From contig JADNYV010000209.1 in the NCBI GenBank assembly GCA_015501055.1, positions 1-62,560 of the forward strand: DNA of 62,560 nt, read 5' to 3'. The stretch comes from Mucidula mucida. Its lineage: Eukaryota; Basidiomycota; Agaricomycetes; Agaricales; Physalacriaceae. The notes under the pieces were generated by a model. It was not told where the DNA came from, did no database searches, and saw nothing but the letters and a program-made list of their open reading frames with translations. The translations under genes were made by a program, and so were the position numbers. How positions within the stretch are numbered: position 1 is the first letter of the stretch; each line of letters begins with the position of its first letter. Positions 21,109-32,348 of this stretch are shown here, one piece after another.

Positions 21109-22038
21109 ATGTCCAACGAAGCACCCGAAACCGCTCCTCACACACCCGCTCATCATGCCGATACCGAAATCAAAGGCCGATCCCTTGTGAACAAGCCTTA
21201 CGACTATGACGGGGACAAGTCCAAGTATAAGAGCTGGTGGCGATCAATGTTCACATACATCCGTGACAAGAAGAACAACCTCACATCTGACTCCGAAAGG
21301 ATCAATGTTGTTCTCTCCTACATCCGAGGAGATCACGTAGATGCATGGGTCCAGAACTATTCGGACCAGAACTTCGATGAGGAAGAAGAGGAATGGACAG
21401 TCTCTTGGACGGAGTTCAAGGAAGACTTGAAGGAGCGATTTGTGGATTCCAACCTCGCGCGAGACGCGCAAGACCAGATCGAGCGGTTGCGCCAGGGGCA
21501 AGACACCGCTCAAGACTTCTTCCAGAAGTTCGAGGTCCTGCTCACTCAGGCGGGATACTCAAAGGATGACGCATTCGTCGTGAGACTTCTCGAGACCAAT
21601 GTCAACGAGAAGATCATCGACCAGATCTATGGCAGCCGAGACGGGTTGCCAGAGAAGTACAAGGATTGGAAGGCACAGATCCTTCAGATCGATCAGCTGT
21701 GGAGAAGGCGGGCGGCGAGCAAGAGGTCCGGAATGCAGTCCCGGCCTCAAGCTCCGCAGGTGGCTACATCAAGAGCCAATCCTACGAACCCACCCCCGAC
21801 GCCGATCACACGACGAGATGCCACCGGTGTTACCTATGGAGGAGCCGGCAGGCCGATGGACATCGACAATGCACGTCGAAGGGGACTCTGCTTCAGCTGT
21901 GGCGAACACGGCCACGTCAGCAGGTTCTGTCCGAAGAAGGGTCGACCCCAGACGATTCGGGGTTTATGGACCGAGATGAATGACGAGGAGAAGAAGAAGC
22001 TGGCCGAAGAGTTGGGTTTTGCGAAGCTCCCGCAGTAG
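21109..22038 (+). CDS. gag: Gypsy-A copy 3 Gag
   Basis: Intact 309-codon Gag. The N-terminus is MSNEAPETAPHTPAHHAD; the capsid-like core includes MFTYIRDKKNNL, DHVDAWVQNY, an acidic NFDEEEEEW stretch and RLRQGQDTAQDFFQKFE, typical of the retrotransposon gag domain. The CCHC knuckle CFSCGEHGHVSRFC is near residue 261. It stops with TAG at 22036-22038, inside the loop of the predicted frameshift stem. Family role: forms the particle and binds RNA through the knuckle. It differs from the copy 6 gag by few substitutions and no gaps. Confidence 0.94.
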   Translation: MSNEAPETAPHTPAHHADTEIKGRSLVNKPYDYDGDKSKYKSWWRSMFTYIRDKKNNLTSDSERINVVLSYIRGDHVDAWVQNYSDQNFDEEEEEWTVSWTEFKEDLKERFVDSNLARDAQDQIERLRQGQDTAQDFFQKFEVLLTQAGYSKDDAFVVRLLETNVNEKIIDQIYGSRDGLPEKYKDWKAQILQIDQLWRRRAASKRSGMQSRPQAPQVATSRANPTNPPPTPITRRDATGVTYGGAGRPMDIDNARRRGLCFSCGEHGHVSRFCPKKGRPQTIRGLWTEMNDEEKKKLAEELGFAKLPQ

Positions 22039-22056
22039 ACGCAGTCCTGCCGGAGC
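22014..22056 (+). promoter_or_regulatory. Predicted -1 ribosomal frameshift signal (copy 3)
   Basis: Slippery heptamer G-GGT-TTT (22014-22020) in the gag frame, spacer GCGAA, then stem GCTCC (22026-22030)/GGAGC (22052-22056) and GCAG/CTGC, separated by one C-C mismatch. The 11-nt loop holds the gag stop. The -1 frame is open into pol. Confidence 0.75.
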
Positions 22057-25000
22057 AGTCATTAAGGAGAGAGTCGTCAGATGCAGATTCTATTTACAGT
22101 ACAGGTACTGAAACACCTAAAATATCATCGACGACTTTACCACCAAAACCTGCAAAAGAAAGATTTGAGCCAAATACGCCCGAGTGGATTGCACAACGGC
22201 TAAGAGAGGATGACGTGTCGAGAGCAGTGGGAATTTTGAGAGCATGGATGCCGGAGCGGAGAGAGAGAGAAGCGACGGAGGAGAAGGTGATGGCGATCAG
22301 AGCGTTGACAAAGGAAGCTGCGGTGGAAGTTGTGACAGAGTTGAAAAAGTCGAGGAAGTACATCCGGGGAACAAAGGGGCAGGACATGAAACTCCGAGTA
22401 ACCATAGAGAGCGTACACACAGGCTCTGAATGGGAAACGAGTGCCCTTCTTGACAGCGGAGCAACGGGTTCTTGCGTCAATAAAGAATTCGTCGAGAAGA
22501 ACGGGCTCCCGATCAAGGAGTTACCGGTCAAGCTCCCTGTCTACAATGCGGATGGAACCCTAAACGAGGGAGGAGCAATCGAAGGTTTTGTGGAGGTCCG
22601 GATGAAGATCGGTGATCATGCAGAAAAGATCGAGTTGGCCGTCACCAATCTTGGCAAAACAAGCATCTTTTTGGGGCTAGATTGGTTACGATATCACAAC
22701 CCCACGATCAACTGGACGGAATCCACGTTGACTTTTGATCGATGCCCAGACCGTTGCGGTTACCTACCCGAGTATAACTCGCCGGAAGACGAAGGAGAAG
22801 ATGTAGAAGAGAAGTTGGAAGAGGGAGAGCGTTTGTTCTGGATGGACTGGGACAACTATCGCAAAAGCGGTGAAAAGCTGAGATCACAACAGCCTGCATC
22901 TGCTGCTGCACCTTACATTGAGGAATTTTCCGATGTATTCAGCAAGGCGGACTTTGATAAGTTACCGGAGCGAAGACCCTGGGATCACGCGATAGAACTC
23001 ACGCCTGGTTCCAAACCGGTTGACTGCAAGGTCTATCCCCTTAGTCCATCCGAGCAGAAGGCATTAGACGAGTTCTTGGAGGAAAAATACGCACGGGACG
23101 CATACGGCCATCAATCTCACCCATGGCGTCACCATTCTTCTTTGTCAAGAAGAAGGACGGAGCCTTCGGCCAGTACAGGATTATCGGAAGTTGAACGACA
23201 TGACAATCAAGAACCGATACCCCTTGCCGTTGATTCAGGAGCTTATCGACAAGCTGAAGGGAGCAAAGGTTTTCACAAAGATGGATGTCCGATGGGGTTA
23301 CAATAACATCCGGATCAAAGATGGTGATGAGTGGAAAGCGGCGTTTAGAACAAATCGAGGGCTGTTCGAGCCATTAGTAATGTTCTTCGGACTCACAAAC
23401 TCGCCGGCAACGTTCCAATCGTTCATGAATCACATCTTGAAGGAGTTGATTGACGGCGGACATGTTATAGTTTACCTAGATGATATACTCATCTTTACGA
23501 ACACTCTCGAGGAGCATAGACAGATTGTACGAAAGGTATTGGAGATATTACGAGTAAATAAGCTGTATTTAAAACCCGAGAAATGTAGTTTTGAGGCACA
23601 GACTGTAGATTACTTAGGAGTTATTGTTGGAGGAGGAGAAGTGAAGATGGATCCGGCAAAAGTGGCCGTAGTGAAGGAATGGAAGGAGCCGACGAAGAAG
23701 AAGGAAGTGCAGTCATTCCTGGGATTCTGCAACTTCTACCGACGTTTCATTCGGGGATTTGCGGGAGTAGCGAAGCCGTTGACATCGCTAACCGGGAAGG
23801 GCGAGTGGGTTTGGGGCATGGAGCAGCATGAGGCGTTTGAGGAGTTGAAACGGAGGATGACGGAAGAACCCGTTCTGATCGTACCACGCGACGACGGCAA
23901 GTTTCGAGTTGAGGCGGACTCCTCGAACTATGCGAACGGGGCGGTTCTTTCCCAGTTTGTTGATGGAAAATGGAGACCAGTAGCTTTCCGATCTCGCGCG
24001 CTGAACGAAGTGGAGCGCAATTATGAGATCTACGACAAAGAGATGATGGCTATTATGGACTCGATCGACGACTGGCGGCAATATCTCCTAGGCGCTAAGG
24101 AGACAGTGGAGGTTTTTACCGATCATCAAAACCTTCAGTACTTCAGGAAACCGCAGAAGTTGAACCGGAGGCAGGCGCGATGGGTTACGGAGTTGGCAGA
24201 GTATGATATACAGATGATTCACAAGCCGGGCAAGACAATGGGGAAAGCTGATGCCTTGTCAAGGATGACAGGCCTTGAGAAGGGGGAAAAAGATAACGAA
24301 AACATTGTTTTACTAAAACCGGAGTTTTTTATATCACAAATTCAATTTTCTTTACATACAGTAGCTACACCGGAGGACGAATTACTTAACAAAATCAAAC
24401 AAAGAAAAGGAAACAAGGACAGATACGTACAAAAAGCATTAGAAAACAAAGAAAAAGGATGGGAAGAGAAGGAAAAGGACTTATTATATGGAAAGATCGT
24501 ATTTACATACCGAAGGACAAGGAATTGCGGGGAAAAGTTATTGGAATGCATCATGATGCACAGCTTGCAGGGCATCCGGGACGGTACAAGACTCTCGAGT
24601 TGATCACACGCACCTATTGGTGGCCAGGAATTAGCCGAGACGTCCGCGAATACGTGGAAGGGTGTCAAAAATGCCAAGTTACAAAGTCACATCGCACAAA
24701 ACCGGCTGCACCCCTCCATCCTATAGACGTACCAAGCGAACCATGGGAGAAAGTTGGGACGGACATGATCGGCGAGTTGCCGGAGTCGGGAGGATACAAT
24801 GCGATCAGCACATTTGTGGACCATTTCACAAAGCGGTTACGCATTATACCAACACACACCACCCTGACGTCAGAAGGCATGGCTCGTATTTACCGCGATC
24901 GAATCTTCCCCATACATGGATTGCCGCGACAGATGATACACGATCGAGGTCCGCAATACCACTCGCGTTTCATGAAGGAGTTTACCGGCTGTTGGGCATT

Positions 25001-25959
25001 GAAGGAACTTTACAACGGCGTATCATCCACAGGCAAATGGGCAGACGGAACGGCTGAACCAAGAGATAGAACATTTCTTACGGTTATTCGTCAACTACCA
25101 TCAGAACGACTGGCACGAATGGTTACCCTCTGCTGAATTCGTTTACAACGATCGAGTTCACTCGGCGACCAAAGTCACTCCGTTCTTCGCAGACATGGGC
25201 AGACATCCCTACAAAGGCACCGCTCCGAAAACGGCATCGAGAAATGAGACTGCGCAGGAGTTTGCCGACGGCATGAGGAAGACATGGGACGAAGTGGGGT
25301 CAGCATTGAAGATGGCAAAAGAAGACATGAAACGGTTTTATGACAGGAAGCGGACAGAGGCAGTAGAGTACAAGGAAGGCGACAAGGTATGGCTGGAGGG
25401 GACGAATCTCAGCACGGACCGACCAATGAAGAAGCTCGATGACAAACGCTTCGGGCCGTTCAAAGTGATCAAGAAAGTCGGGACGAGCTCTTACAAGCTC
25501 CAGATTCCTCACACGTGGAAAAGCATTCATCCCGTGTTCAATGAGGCTCTGTTGACGCCTTACCACGAGCCGCAATTTCCGACGCAACCCCGAGACACGC
25601 GTCCACCACCTGTGCTGGAAGGAGCCGAACCGGAATGGGAGGTTGAGAAAGTGGTGAATTCCCGGAAGTACCGCGGGGGTTTTCAATACAAGGTTCACTG
25701 GAAGGGTTATGGCACACACGAACAGACATGGGAACCGGCATGCAATCTCAAGAATGCCGACGAAGCCATCGCGATTTCCACCAGCAGTACCCGAAAAGCC
25801 GAAGCCACCTGCGCTTGCTCGCATCGAAGTCCCCATGTCGCAATTTCCATCACACCTATTCCGACCCATGCCACCGCCTGACACCGAACCTATTGATGTC
25901 ACGTTACCCTCTGCGGCCTCATGGAGCAAATCTGGCGCAGAATGGAATTTGCGCCTTAA
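22020..25959 (+). pseudogene. pol: Gypsy-A copy 3 pol (several 1-nt deletions)
   Basis: Pol in the -1 frame after gag. Order: linker, protease ([12 protein letters not shown]), RT ([33 protein letters not shown]), RNase H ([23 protein letters not shown]), integrase zinc region (HH...CQKCQ), integrase core, GPF-type segment (KRFGPFKVIKKV) and chromodomain (EWEVEKVVNSRKYRGGFQYKVHWKGY). Compared with copy 6, single bases are missing near 23085, 23161, 24473 and 24972, plus others near the end. Apart from these gaps the protein is well conserved, so the copy is either freshly dead or carries assembly errors. Confidence 0.9.
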
Positions 25960-25970
25960 GGAGGGGGTGA
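25957..25970 (+). promoter_or_regulatory. Polypurine tract, copy 3
   Basis: TAAGGAGGGGGTGA ends directly at the 3' LTR. It overlaps the pol stop and is the expected plus-strand primer site. Confidence 0.85.
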
Positions 25971-26499
25971 TGTTATGAATGACCATATTTTCACACTTTC
26001 ACATCTTATCATATCTTATCGGGGGCCTTGTCTTATCAACCAACGGACTGTTTCATCATCTGTTTCGTCACCGATCATACTCCTTTTCATTACCGAAGCC
26101 GTACTCATGACGGACACACACCCAACACATGGATGACATCATACATGCCGATACCTCATGGACTCCCTATTGTATACACACCGCCGACACTCGTAGCACA
26201 CATGGTCGTTTCAGTATTATTACTTACATGCAGTCACCACTCGTATTTAATGGTTTCACGGACTAGTAGCATACAACACTGGGTCAAGGGCGTGGAGCAT
26301 CCCTAGTGGAAACGCGTATGGACAAGGAGCTTCAAACACAGACTTACTAGTATATAAGCAGTAGTGTAGTATCATTGTACTTTAGTTCCGATCTCGTTTA
26401 TACACCTGGCCTAGCCTAGTCTTACGAACGTGAACGCTTTCTTCCTTAGTTCTTGCTGTGGTACCTGGTTGAGTCTCGTGGCTTAGTCAGTCGCTAACA
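25971..26499 (+). repeat. Gypsy-A copy 3 3' LTR
   Basis: 529 bp, followed by the right-hand TAGTG (26500-26504) and resumption of copy 2 pol. Confidence 0.94.
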
Positions 26500-28791
26500 T
26501 AGTGAAGGAATGGAAGGAGCCGATGAAGAAGAAGGAAGTACAGTCATTCCTGGGCTTTTGCAACTTCTACCGACGTTTCATCCGGGGATTTGCGGGAGTA
26601 GCAAAGCCATTGACATCGCTAACCGGGAAGGGCGAATGAGTTTGGGGAGAGGAGCAGCATGAGGCGTTTGAGGAGTTGAAACGGAGGATGACGGAAGAAC
26701 CCGTCCTGATTGTACCACTGATGACGGCAAGTTTCGAGTCGAGGCAGACTCCTCGAACTATGTGAACGGGGTGGTTCTTTCCCAGTTGGTTGACGGAAAG
26801 TGGAGGCCAGTAGCCTTTCGGTCTCGCGCGCTGAACGAAGTAGAGCACAATTATGAGATCTACGACAAAGAGATGATGGCTATCATGGACTTGATTGACG
26901 ACTGGCGGCAATACCTCCTAGGCGCTAAGGAGACAGTGGAGGTTTTCACCGATCACCAAAACCTTCAGTACTTCAGGAAGCTGCAGAAGTTGAACCGGAG
27001 GCAGGCACGATGGGTTACGGAGTTGGCGGAGTATGACATACAGATGATTCATAAGCCAGGCAGGACGATGGGAAAAGCTGATGCCTTGTCAAGGATGACA
27101 GGCCTTGAAAAGGGGGGAAAAGATAACAAAAATGTTGTTTTGCTCAAGCCAGAGTTTTTTATTTCACAAATTCAATTCTCTTTACATACAGTAGCTACAC
27201 CGGAGGACGAATTCCTTAACAAAATTAAACAAAGAAAAGGAAACAAAGACAGATACATACAAAAAGCATTAGAAAACAAAGAAAAAGGATGGGAAGAGAA
27301 GGAAAATGGACTTATTATATGGAAGGATCGTATTTACATACCGAAGGACAAGGAATTGCGGGGAAAAGTTATTGGAATGCATCATGATGCACAGCTTGCA
27401 GGGCATCCGGGACGGTACAAGACTCTCGAGTTGATCACATGCACCTATTGGTGGCCAGGAATTAGCCGAGACGTCCGCGAATACGTGGAAGGGTGTCAAA
27501 AATGCCAAGTTACAAAGTCACATCGCACAAAACCGGCTGCACCCCTCCATCCTATAGACGTACCAAGCGAACCATGGGAGAAAGTTGGGACGGACATGAT
27601 CGGCGAGTTGCCGGAGTCGGGAGGATACAATGCGATCAGCACGTTTGTGGATCACTTCACAAAGCGGTTACACATCATACCGACACACACCACTCTGACG
27701 TCAGAAGGCATGGCCCGCATCTACCGCAATCGCATTTTCCCCATACATGGGATGCCACAACAGATGATACATGATTGAGGTCCGCAATACCACTTGTGTT
27801 TCATGAAGGAGTTGTACCGGCTGTTGGGTATTAAAGGAAACTTTACAATGGCGTATCATCCACAGGCAAATGGGCAGACGGAACGGTTGAATCAAGAAAT
27901 AGAACATTTCTTATGGTTATTCGTCAATTACCATTAGAACGACTGACATGAATGGTTACCCTCTGCCGAATTTTTTACAATGATTGGGTACACTCAGCGA
28001 CCAAAGTTACTCCGTTCTTTGCAGATATGGGCAGACACCCCTACAAAGGCACCGCTCCAAAAACGGCATCAAGAAATGAGACTGCGCAGGAGTTTGCCAA
28101 CGGCATGAGGAAAACATGGGACGAAGTGGGGTCAGCATTGAAAATGGCAAAAGAGGACATGAAACGGTTCTATGACAGAAAGAGAACGGAGGCAGTGAAG
28201 TACAAGGAAGGCGACAAAGTATGGTTGGAAGGAACAAATCTCAGCACGGACTGACCGATGAAGAAGCTCAATGACAAACGCTTCAGACCGTTCAGGGTGA
28301 TCAAGAAAGTTGGGACAAGTTCTTACAAGCTCCAGATTCCTCACACGTGGAAGAGCATCCATCCTGTGTTCAATGAGGCCCTGCTGACGCCCTACCACGA
28401 GCCCAATTTCCAACGCAACCCCGAGACACGCGTCCACCACCTGTGCTGGAAGGCCGAACCGGAATGGGAGGTTGAGAAAGTGGTTAATTCCCGGAAGTAC
28501 CGTGGGGGTTTCCAATACAAGGTTCACTGGAAGGGTTATGGCACACACGAGCAGACATGGGAACCGGCATGCAATCTCAAGAATGCCGACAAAGCTATCC
28601 GCGATTTCCACCAACAGTACCCGAATAAGCCGAAGCCACCCGCGCTTGCCTGCATTGAAGTTTCCATGTCGCAGTTTTCATCCCATTTATTCCGACCCAT
28701 GCCCCCGCCTGATACCAAACCCCTTGACGTCACACTACCCTCTGCAGCCCTTATGGAGCGACTCTGGCGCAGAATGGAACTTGCGCCTTAA
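26500..28791 (+). pseudogene. pol: Gypsy-A copy 2 pol, 3' part
   Basis: Continuation of copy 2 pol: [30 protein letters not shown], RNase H, integrase and chromodomain, ending TAA at 28789-28791. Stops include TGG to TGA near 26638, CGA to TGA near 27777, CAG to TAG near 27935 and CGA to TGA near 28252, plus small gaps near 26718 and in the integrase. Most changes are C-to-T or G-to-A transitions, unlike the single-base gaps of copy 3. The integrase core and chromodomain remain easy to recognise. Confidence 0.9.
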
Positions 28792-28802
28792 GGAGGGGGT
28801 GA

Positions 28803-28959
28803 TGTTATGAATCGCCATATTTTCACACAATTATACTCCTTTTCATTACCAAAGCCGTACTCATGTTGGACACACGCCCAACATATGGATGACATCATAC
28901 ATGCTGATACCTCATGGACTTCCTATTGTATACACACCACCGACACTCGTAGCACACAT
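28803..28959 (+). repeat. Gypsy-A copy 2 3' LTR, deleted
   Basis: It starts TGTTATGAATCGCC, lacks about 85 bp after TTTTCACAC, resumes at ATACTCC and breaks off after AGCACACAT. Confidence 0.88.
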
Positions 28960-30166
28960 TGTATATTTATGTTCTACTTCTTTGCAGCAAAAACTCATCT
29001 TCTATCAGGCTGACAAAAGAACACACCTAAATCACTTTATCATCCAAACAATTGGTACTTTCTGTGTACACCTGGTGGTTGCCTTAGCACCACTTTACAT
29101 TAACCATGGCGGCATATCCATTGGTCCATTCCTGGTCTCCCATGCCATTAATGTCTCAGTGCGCGCACACGTTCTCCTCATCTCATTTGTTCTTCCCTTC
29201 TTATATTTTGTTAGCACTAATGGCTACAACTAGGCTCCTGCTCCAAAGTGTATTACACAACTGTACATTAAAGATCTTGCCTTTCAATATGAGGTACAAT
29301 ACCCATAACTTGTGTGTGTGTGCACACTGCCCTTACCATTACAGCAATGGCTCGCACTTTAACAGAGATGCCAAAGTGGGTGTTCATACTTGCCTCCTAT
29401 CTTCTATGTTTTAAAAGCAGATTGTGTATCATATTGCCCACATTAACAACCTGAATCTTAAGTTGTATACAAGAAACCAATCTTGTTTCATTAGTGAAGT
29501 TACCTCGTACAAGCTGCTCTTTGTTGCTTCCTCAAAATTTGGGCTGGTCAGTGCCCTCTTGGTCTCCTCATTATGTCTTATTGGCATTGTTTGTAGCCAG
29601 TGCCACTGGGATTCACGGTGGATATTTTTATAAAGAGGTGGTTTACCCATCCTCAGAATGTGCCAGGAATCTGAAAACGGCTGGTCACCAACATTCTTGT
29701 GTGGTGGCTTGGCCATAGACAAAACATTATTACAGAGCTCACTACTATTTATCCTGCCTATTCCACTGGCCGTATGGTACATATTAACATTATGATTCAC
29801 ATTGTATTTACTGTACAGACAAGACAGTTAGGTAGCCATTGGTGGGGGGTGAGCCCTACAATATGGTAAATACACTTTGTTCAGCTTTGAGGATATATTA
29901 TCAGGCCATATCTATGTACTATACCTATGTGCTACTATAATTTGAAAGACTTATTTATCTACAAGTATAAATAGATTGAACATAAAGTTATTGGGTCCCA
30001 GGTAATAGACATCCACATGCATTGTGTGGGCTGATATTGATCTTGTGTCTCCCCATCATTGTCGTCAAATATGCACAGCTGTTTCTACAAGGCCTATAAA
30101 GTTATCTGTTGCCATTCTCCTTTTCCAGAACATTGTCAATCTCTTGCTATTGCCTTTGAAGTCATT
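28960..30166. other. AT-rich region without a confident gene
   Basis: The change in base composition is sharp against the gypsy sequence to the left. ORFs up to 123 residues occur on both strands (for example minus 29800-29429) but show no recognisable domain or splice structure. Confidence 0.5.
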
Positions 30167-30171
30167 CCAGG

Positions 30172-30353
30172 TGTAAGCCCACTTACACAGATACAGACAT
30201 AACAGACATAACCATACTATACAACTGCAGACTGATCGTACCTTACATATACCTTACCGCTATACCACGACTACATCGACAACGAAGACACTTTGATTCT
30301 GTCTTTGACTGTGCAACCCGACCTAGTGACTCGACGGTAACATTGAGCTTACA
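30172..30353 (+). repeat. Gypsy-B 5' LTR
   Basis: 182 bp, TGTAAGCCC to GAGCTTACA. Left flank CCAGG. Confidence 0.93.
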
Positions 30354-30494
30354 CTGTTTTTTTGACAGCAGTCTCAAGGCTGAACTTACCGAACGACTGG
30401 AACCAAATAACACCACTGCACCGACCATAGACAGACCGTAACTGTACCGTACATTACCCGCCGTTCGTATACCACATAAATAAATCGACTGAAT

Positions 30495-31703
30495 ATGCGA
30501 TTTATTGAACAGTTGCTGAAAACGCTCATGGCAAAGTTGAAAACCGAACCAACACGCAGATCCAACAGAATAAAGAAGATACAAACATCTGGGAACGACA
30601 CTGAAAGCTCGCCACTGAGCTTGGTACCAACAACGCCGGAAAGACTATCGCCCAACACCACATCATCCCCAACCAGATTGTCGGCACCAACCCCAGAACC
30701 CAATACCCCCACTGCTTTGATCCCCAAACAAAACGCCCACGTCATAGAATCAGACAACTCATCTGACTCTTCCTCTGACTACCACCATCCTCTGCTCAAA
30801 CCGACCCACCACCCTACCGCCTCCATTTCACCACCCTCAGTCACGATGGCTGCCAACGCCCTGACCGTTGCTTCCATCCCCACACGCGTAGAAACCTCAA
30901 ACCCCAAATCTGTTCCTCTCTTCAAGGCAGGCATAGATGACATCACACCCGCAGATATCAACGAATGGGAATACACTGCAAATAATTACCAATGTATCCG
31001 CGCGGCTGACCCAAAGACCGTGATTGCAACACTTGCTACCGGCTTCCAGGATCCAATCCTGAAGAACACGTACAAGAATAATTGCACTGCATGGGACGTG
31101 ATGACAATAGAACAGGTAGCCACGGAGATGCGGAAGGAGTACCTGCACAATGATTGGAATGATACGCTGCGTACGGAGATCCTGTCATGCGCGCAGGGAA
31201 AAGATGAAGACTTCGGAACCTGGTACAATCACTTGACGGTGGCCTCCTTGCTGCTGTCGTCTACTGCTACCCCCATTGACAACGACCGACTGCTCAACCA
31301 CCTCTGCACGCGCATGCTGCCTTTCCTTCAGACCAAGCATAACAATGACAAGGTTCTCAAACGCAAAAAGGACCTGAAGGCTTTTGTGGTTGAGATGAAA
31401 GATATAGAGAAGAAGTGGAACTCCAAGCAGAAGAAGGTGACGGCAATAGTAGGAAACACAACAAATGCCGCCAAGCGCGAGCGCGCTGGAACAGCATCCA
31501 TCTTGTTTCCGAACAAACGCCTCAACAATGGACAGCAACCCCCTCCCCAACCGGCATCTTCTAATGCAAACCCATCCAACAATACCACCTCCATCTCCAA
31601 ATGCCCTCCCTTGACCATCAATGAGAAAGATTACCTCCGCAAGAACTGCGGCTGCATGAAGTGCCGGCAAAAACATTCCCGCTTCGTTGACCGCGCCGAC
31701 TAA
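30495..31703 (+). CDS. gag: Gypsy-B Gag-like protein
   Basis: Open frame of 402 codons. The N-terminus is basic, then Ser/Thr/Pro-rich (about 20-115). The gag core follows: FKAGIDDITPADINEWEY, TWYNHLTVASLLL. The C-terminus is KDYLRKNCGCMKCRQKH, the place where related fungal elements have a GCxxCR...H...C knuckle; here the later His/Cys spacing is not canonical. Stop at 31701-31703. The protease frame begins 17 nt earlier in another frame. No internal stop, in contrast to pol. Role by family: particle protein. Confidence 0.82.
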   Translation: MRFIEQLLKTLMAKLKTEPTRRSNRIKKIQTSGNDTESSPLSLVPTTPERLSPNTTSSPTRLSAPTPEPNTPTALIPKQNAHVIESDNSSDSSSDYHHPLLKPTHHPTASISPPSVTMAANALTVASIPTRVETSNPKSVPLFKAGIDDITPADINEWEYTANNYQCIRAADPKTVIATLATGFQDPILKNTYKNNCTAWDVMTIEQVATEMRKEYLHNDWNDTLRTEILSCAQGKDEDFGTWYNHLTVASLLLSSTATPIDNDRLLNHLCTRMLPFLQTKHNNDKVLKRKKDLKAFVVEMKDIEKKWNSKQKKVTAIVGNTTNAAKRERAGTASILFPNKRLNNGQQPPPQPASSNANPSNNTTSISKCPPLTINEKDYLRKNCGCMKCRQKHSRFVDRAD

Positions 31704-32337
31704 CATGTCCTCTGTACTCGGAATGGGCGAGATGGACTCTGACAATTCAGACGAGGATGAGGTAAACCATATTTTGAACCGTTCCATGTCTGCACCACCG
31801 GTGAGTAACATTCCTCGTTCCGCCCCCGTGTGCTCCATCACCACGGATAACGTCCCTTTTGCTGTGCCACATGTGCGATGGCCGTGCACCGTCCGCATGC
31901 ACTCTTCTGACAAACCAACCTTGTTGAACGCGCTGATTGATTCTGGTTCGCATATAGTACTGATCCGCGAGGATATTGTACTGCTCAACAATCTGAAACA
32001 CCATCCGCTGCCCGAAACAATACAAATAACGACTGCATTATCCTCCATCGTAGAAGCACCCTCAACGTTGACAGAATGGGTGAAGTTGAAAGTTTTTGAC
32101 CATAATGATGTTTGGAAGTCTCGTCCCGTTCGCGCAATCATCGTGCCTAGTTTGTGTTCTGATTTGATACTGGGTCTTCCGTTCTTGAAATGTAATAAAC
32201 TTGTTTTTGATGCCAGCGCAATGACTTTGACCGACAAAACACGAGGTTTCGACATCCTGAAGCCTGTCTCCGACACGAACAAACCGAGAGTAGTGAACAG
32301 GGAGAAAGGAAAGAGAGAGATAAACAAGCGAAATTAA
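31687..32337 (+). pseudogene. pol: Gypsy-B aspartic protease region
   Basis: Retropepsin-like segment with catalytic DSG (NALIDSGSHIVLI) and a later LILGLPFLKCNKLVFD block, as in gypsy proteases. It ends at 32337 in a run of purines, where the frame passes to the RT frame. A one-base gap in the AAAGGAAAGAGAGAG run would explain the break, so protease and RT were probably one ORF. Confidence 0.8.
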
Positions 32338-32348
32338 ACAACCTGCAA

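Larger units (their letters stand above)
19983..26499 (+). mobile_element. Gypsy-A copy 3, young full-length insertion in copy 2
   Basis: Complete 6.5-kb chromovirus: LTRs 19983-20511 and 25971-26499 (each 529 bp and almost identical), primer site, leader, intact gag, frameshift signal, pol with several single-base deletions, purine tract. Perfect TAGTG duplication on both sides. It lies in the RT of copy 2 in the same orientation. Confidence 0.95.
16882..28959 (+). mobile_element. Gypsy-A copy 2, old and interrupted
   Basis: Plus-strand Gypsy-A element: 5' LTR 16882-17408, gag, pol up to 19982, then the complete copy 3 inserted, then the rest of pol from 26500, and a deleted 3' LTR from 28803. 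It is the most diverged Gypsy-A copy here, with many C-to-T type changes and premature stops. Its self-primer pairing is broken (LTR TTCCATCT; primer site AGATCAGAACTT). The 3' LTR ends abruptly at 28959, where an AT-rich region begins. Confidence 0.92.

Noticed and set aside
22094..22531. Long ORF antisense to pol, seen in several copies
   Set aside because: It is a shadow of the protease-coding frame with no independent start, domain or splice evidence.
29429..29800. 123-residue minus ORF in the AT-rich region
   Set aside because: No start context, domain or homologous pattern that I recognise. Probably chance.
30354..30420. tRNA or self-primer site of Gypsy-B
   Set aside because: Only a 6-bp complement (CAGTCT/AGACTG) to the LTR and no TGG start next to it. 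Too weak.
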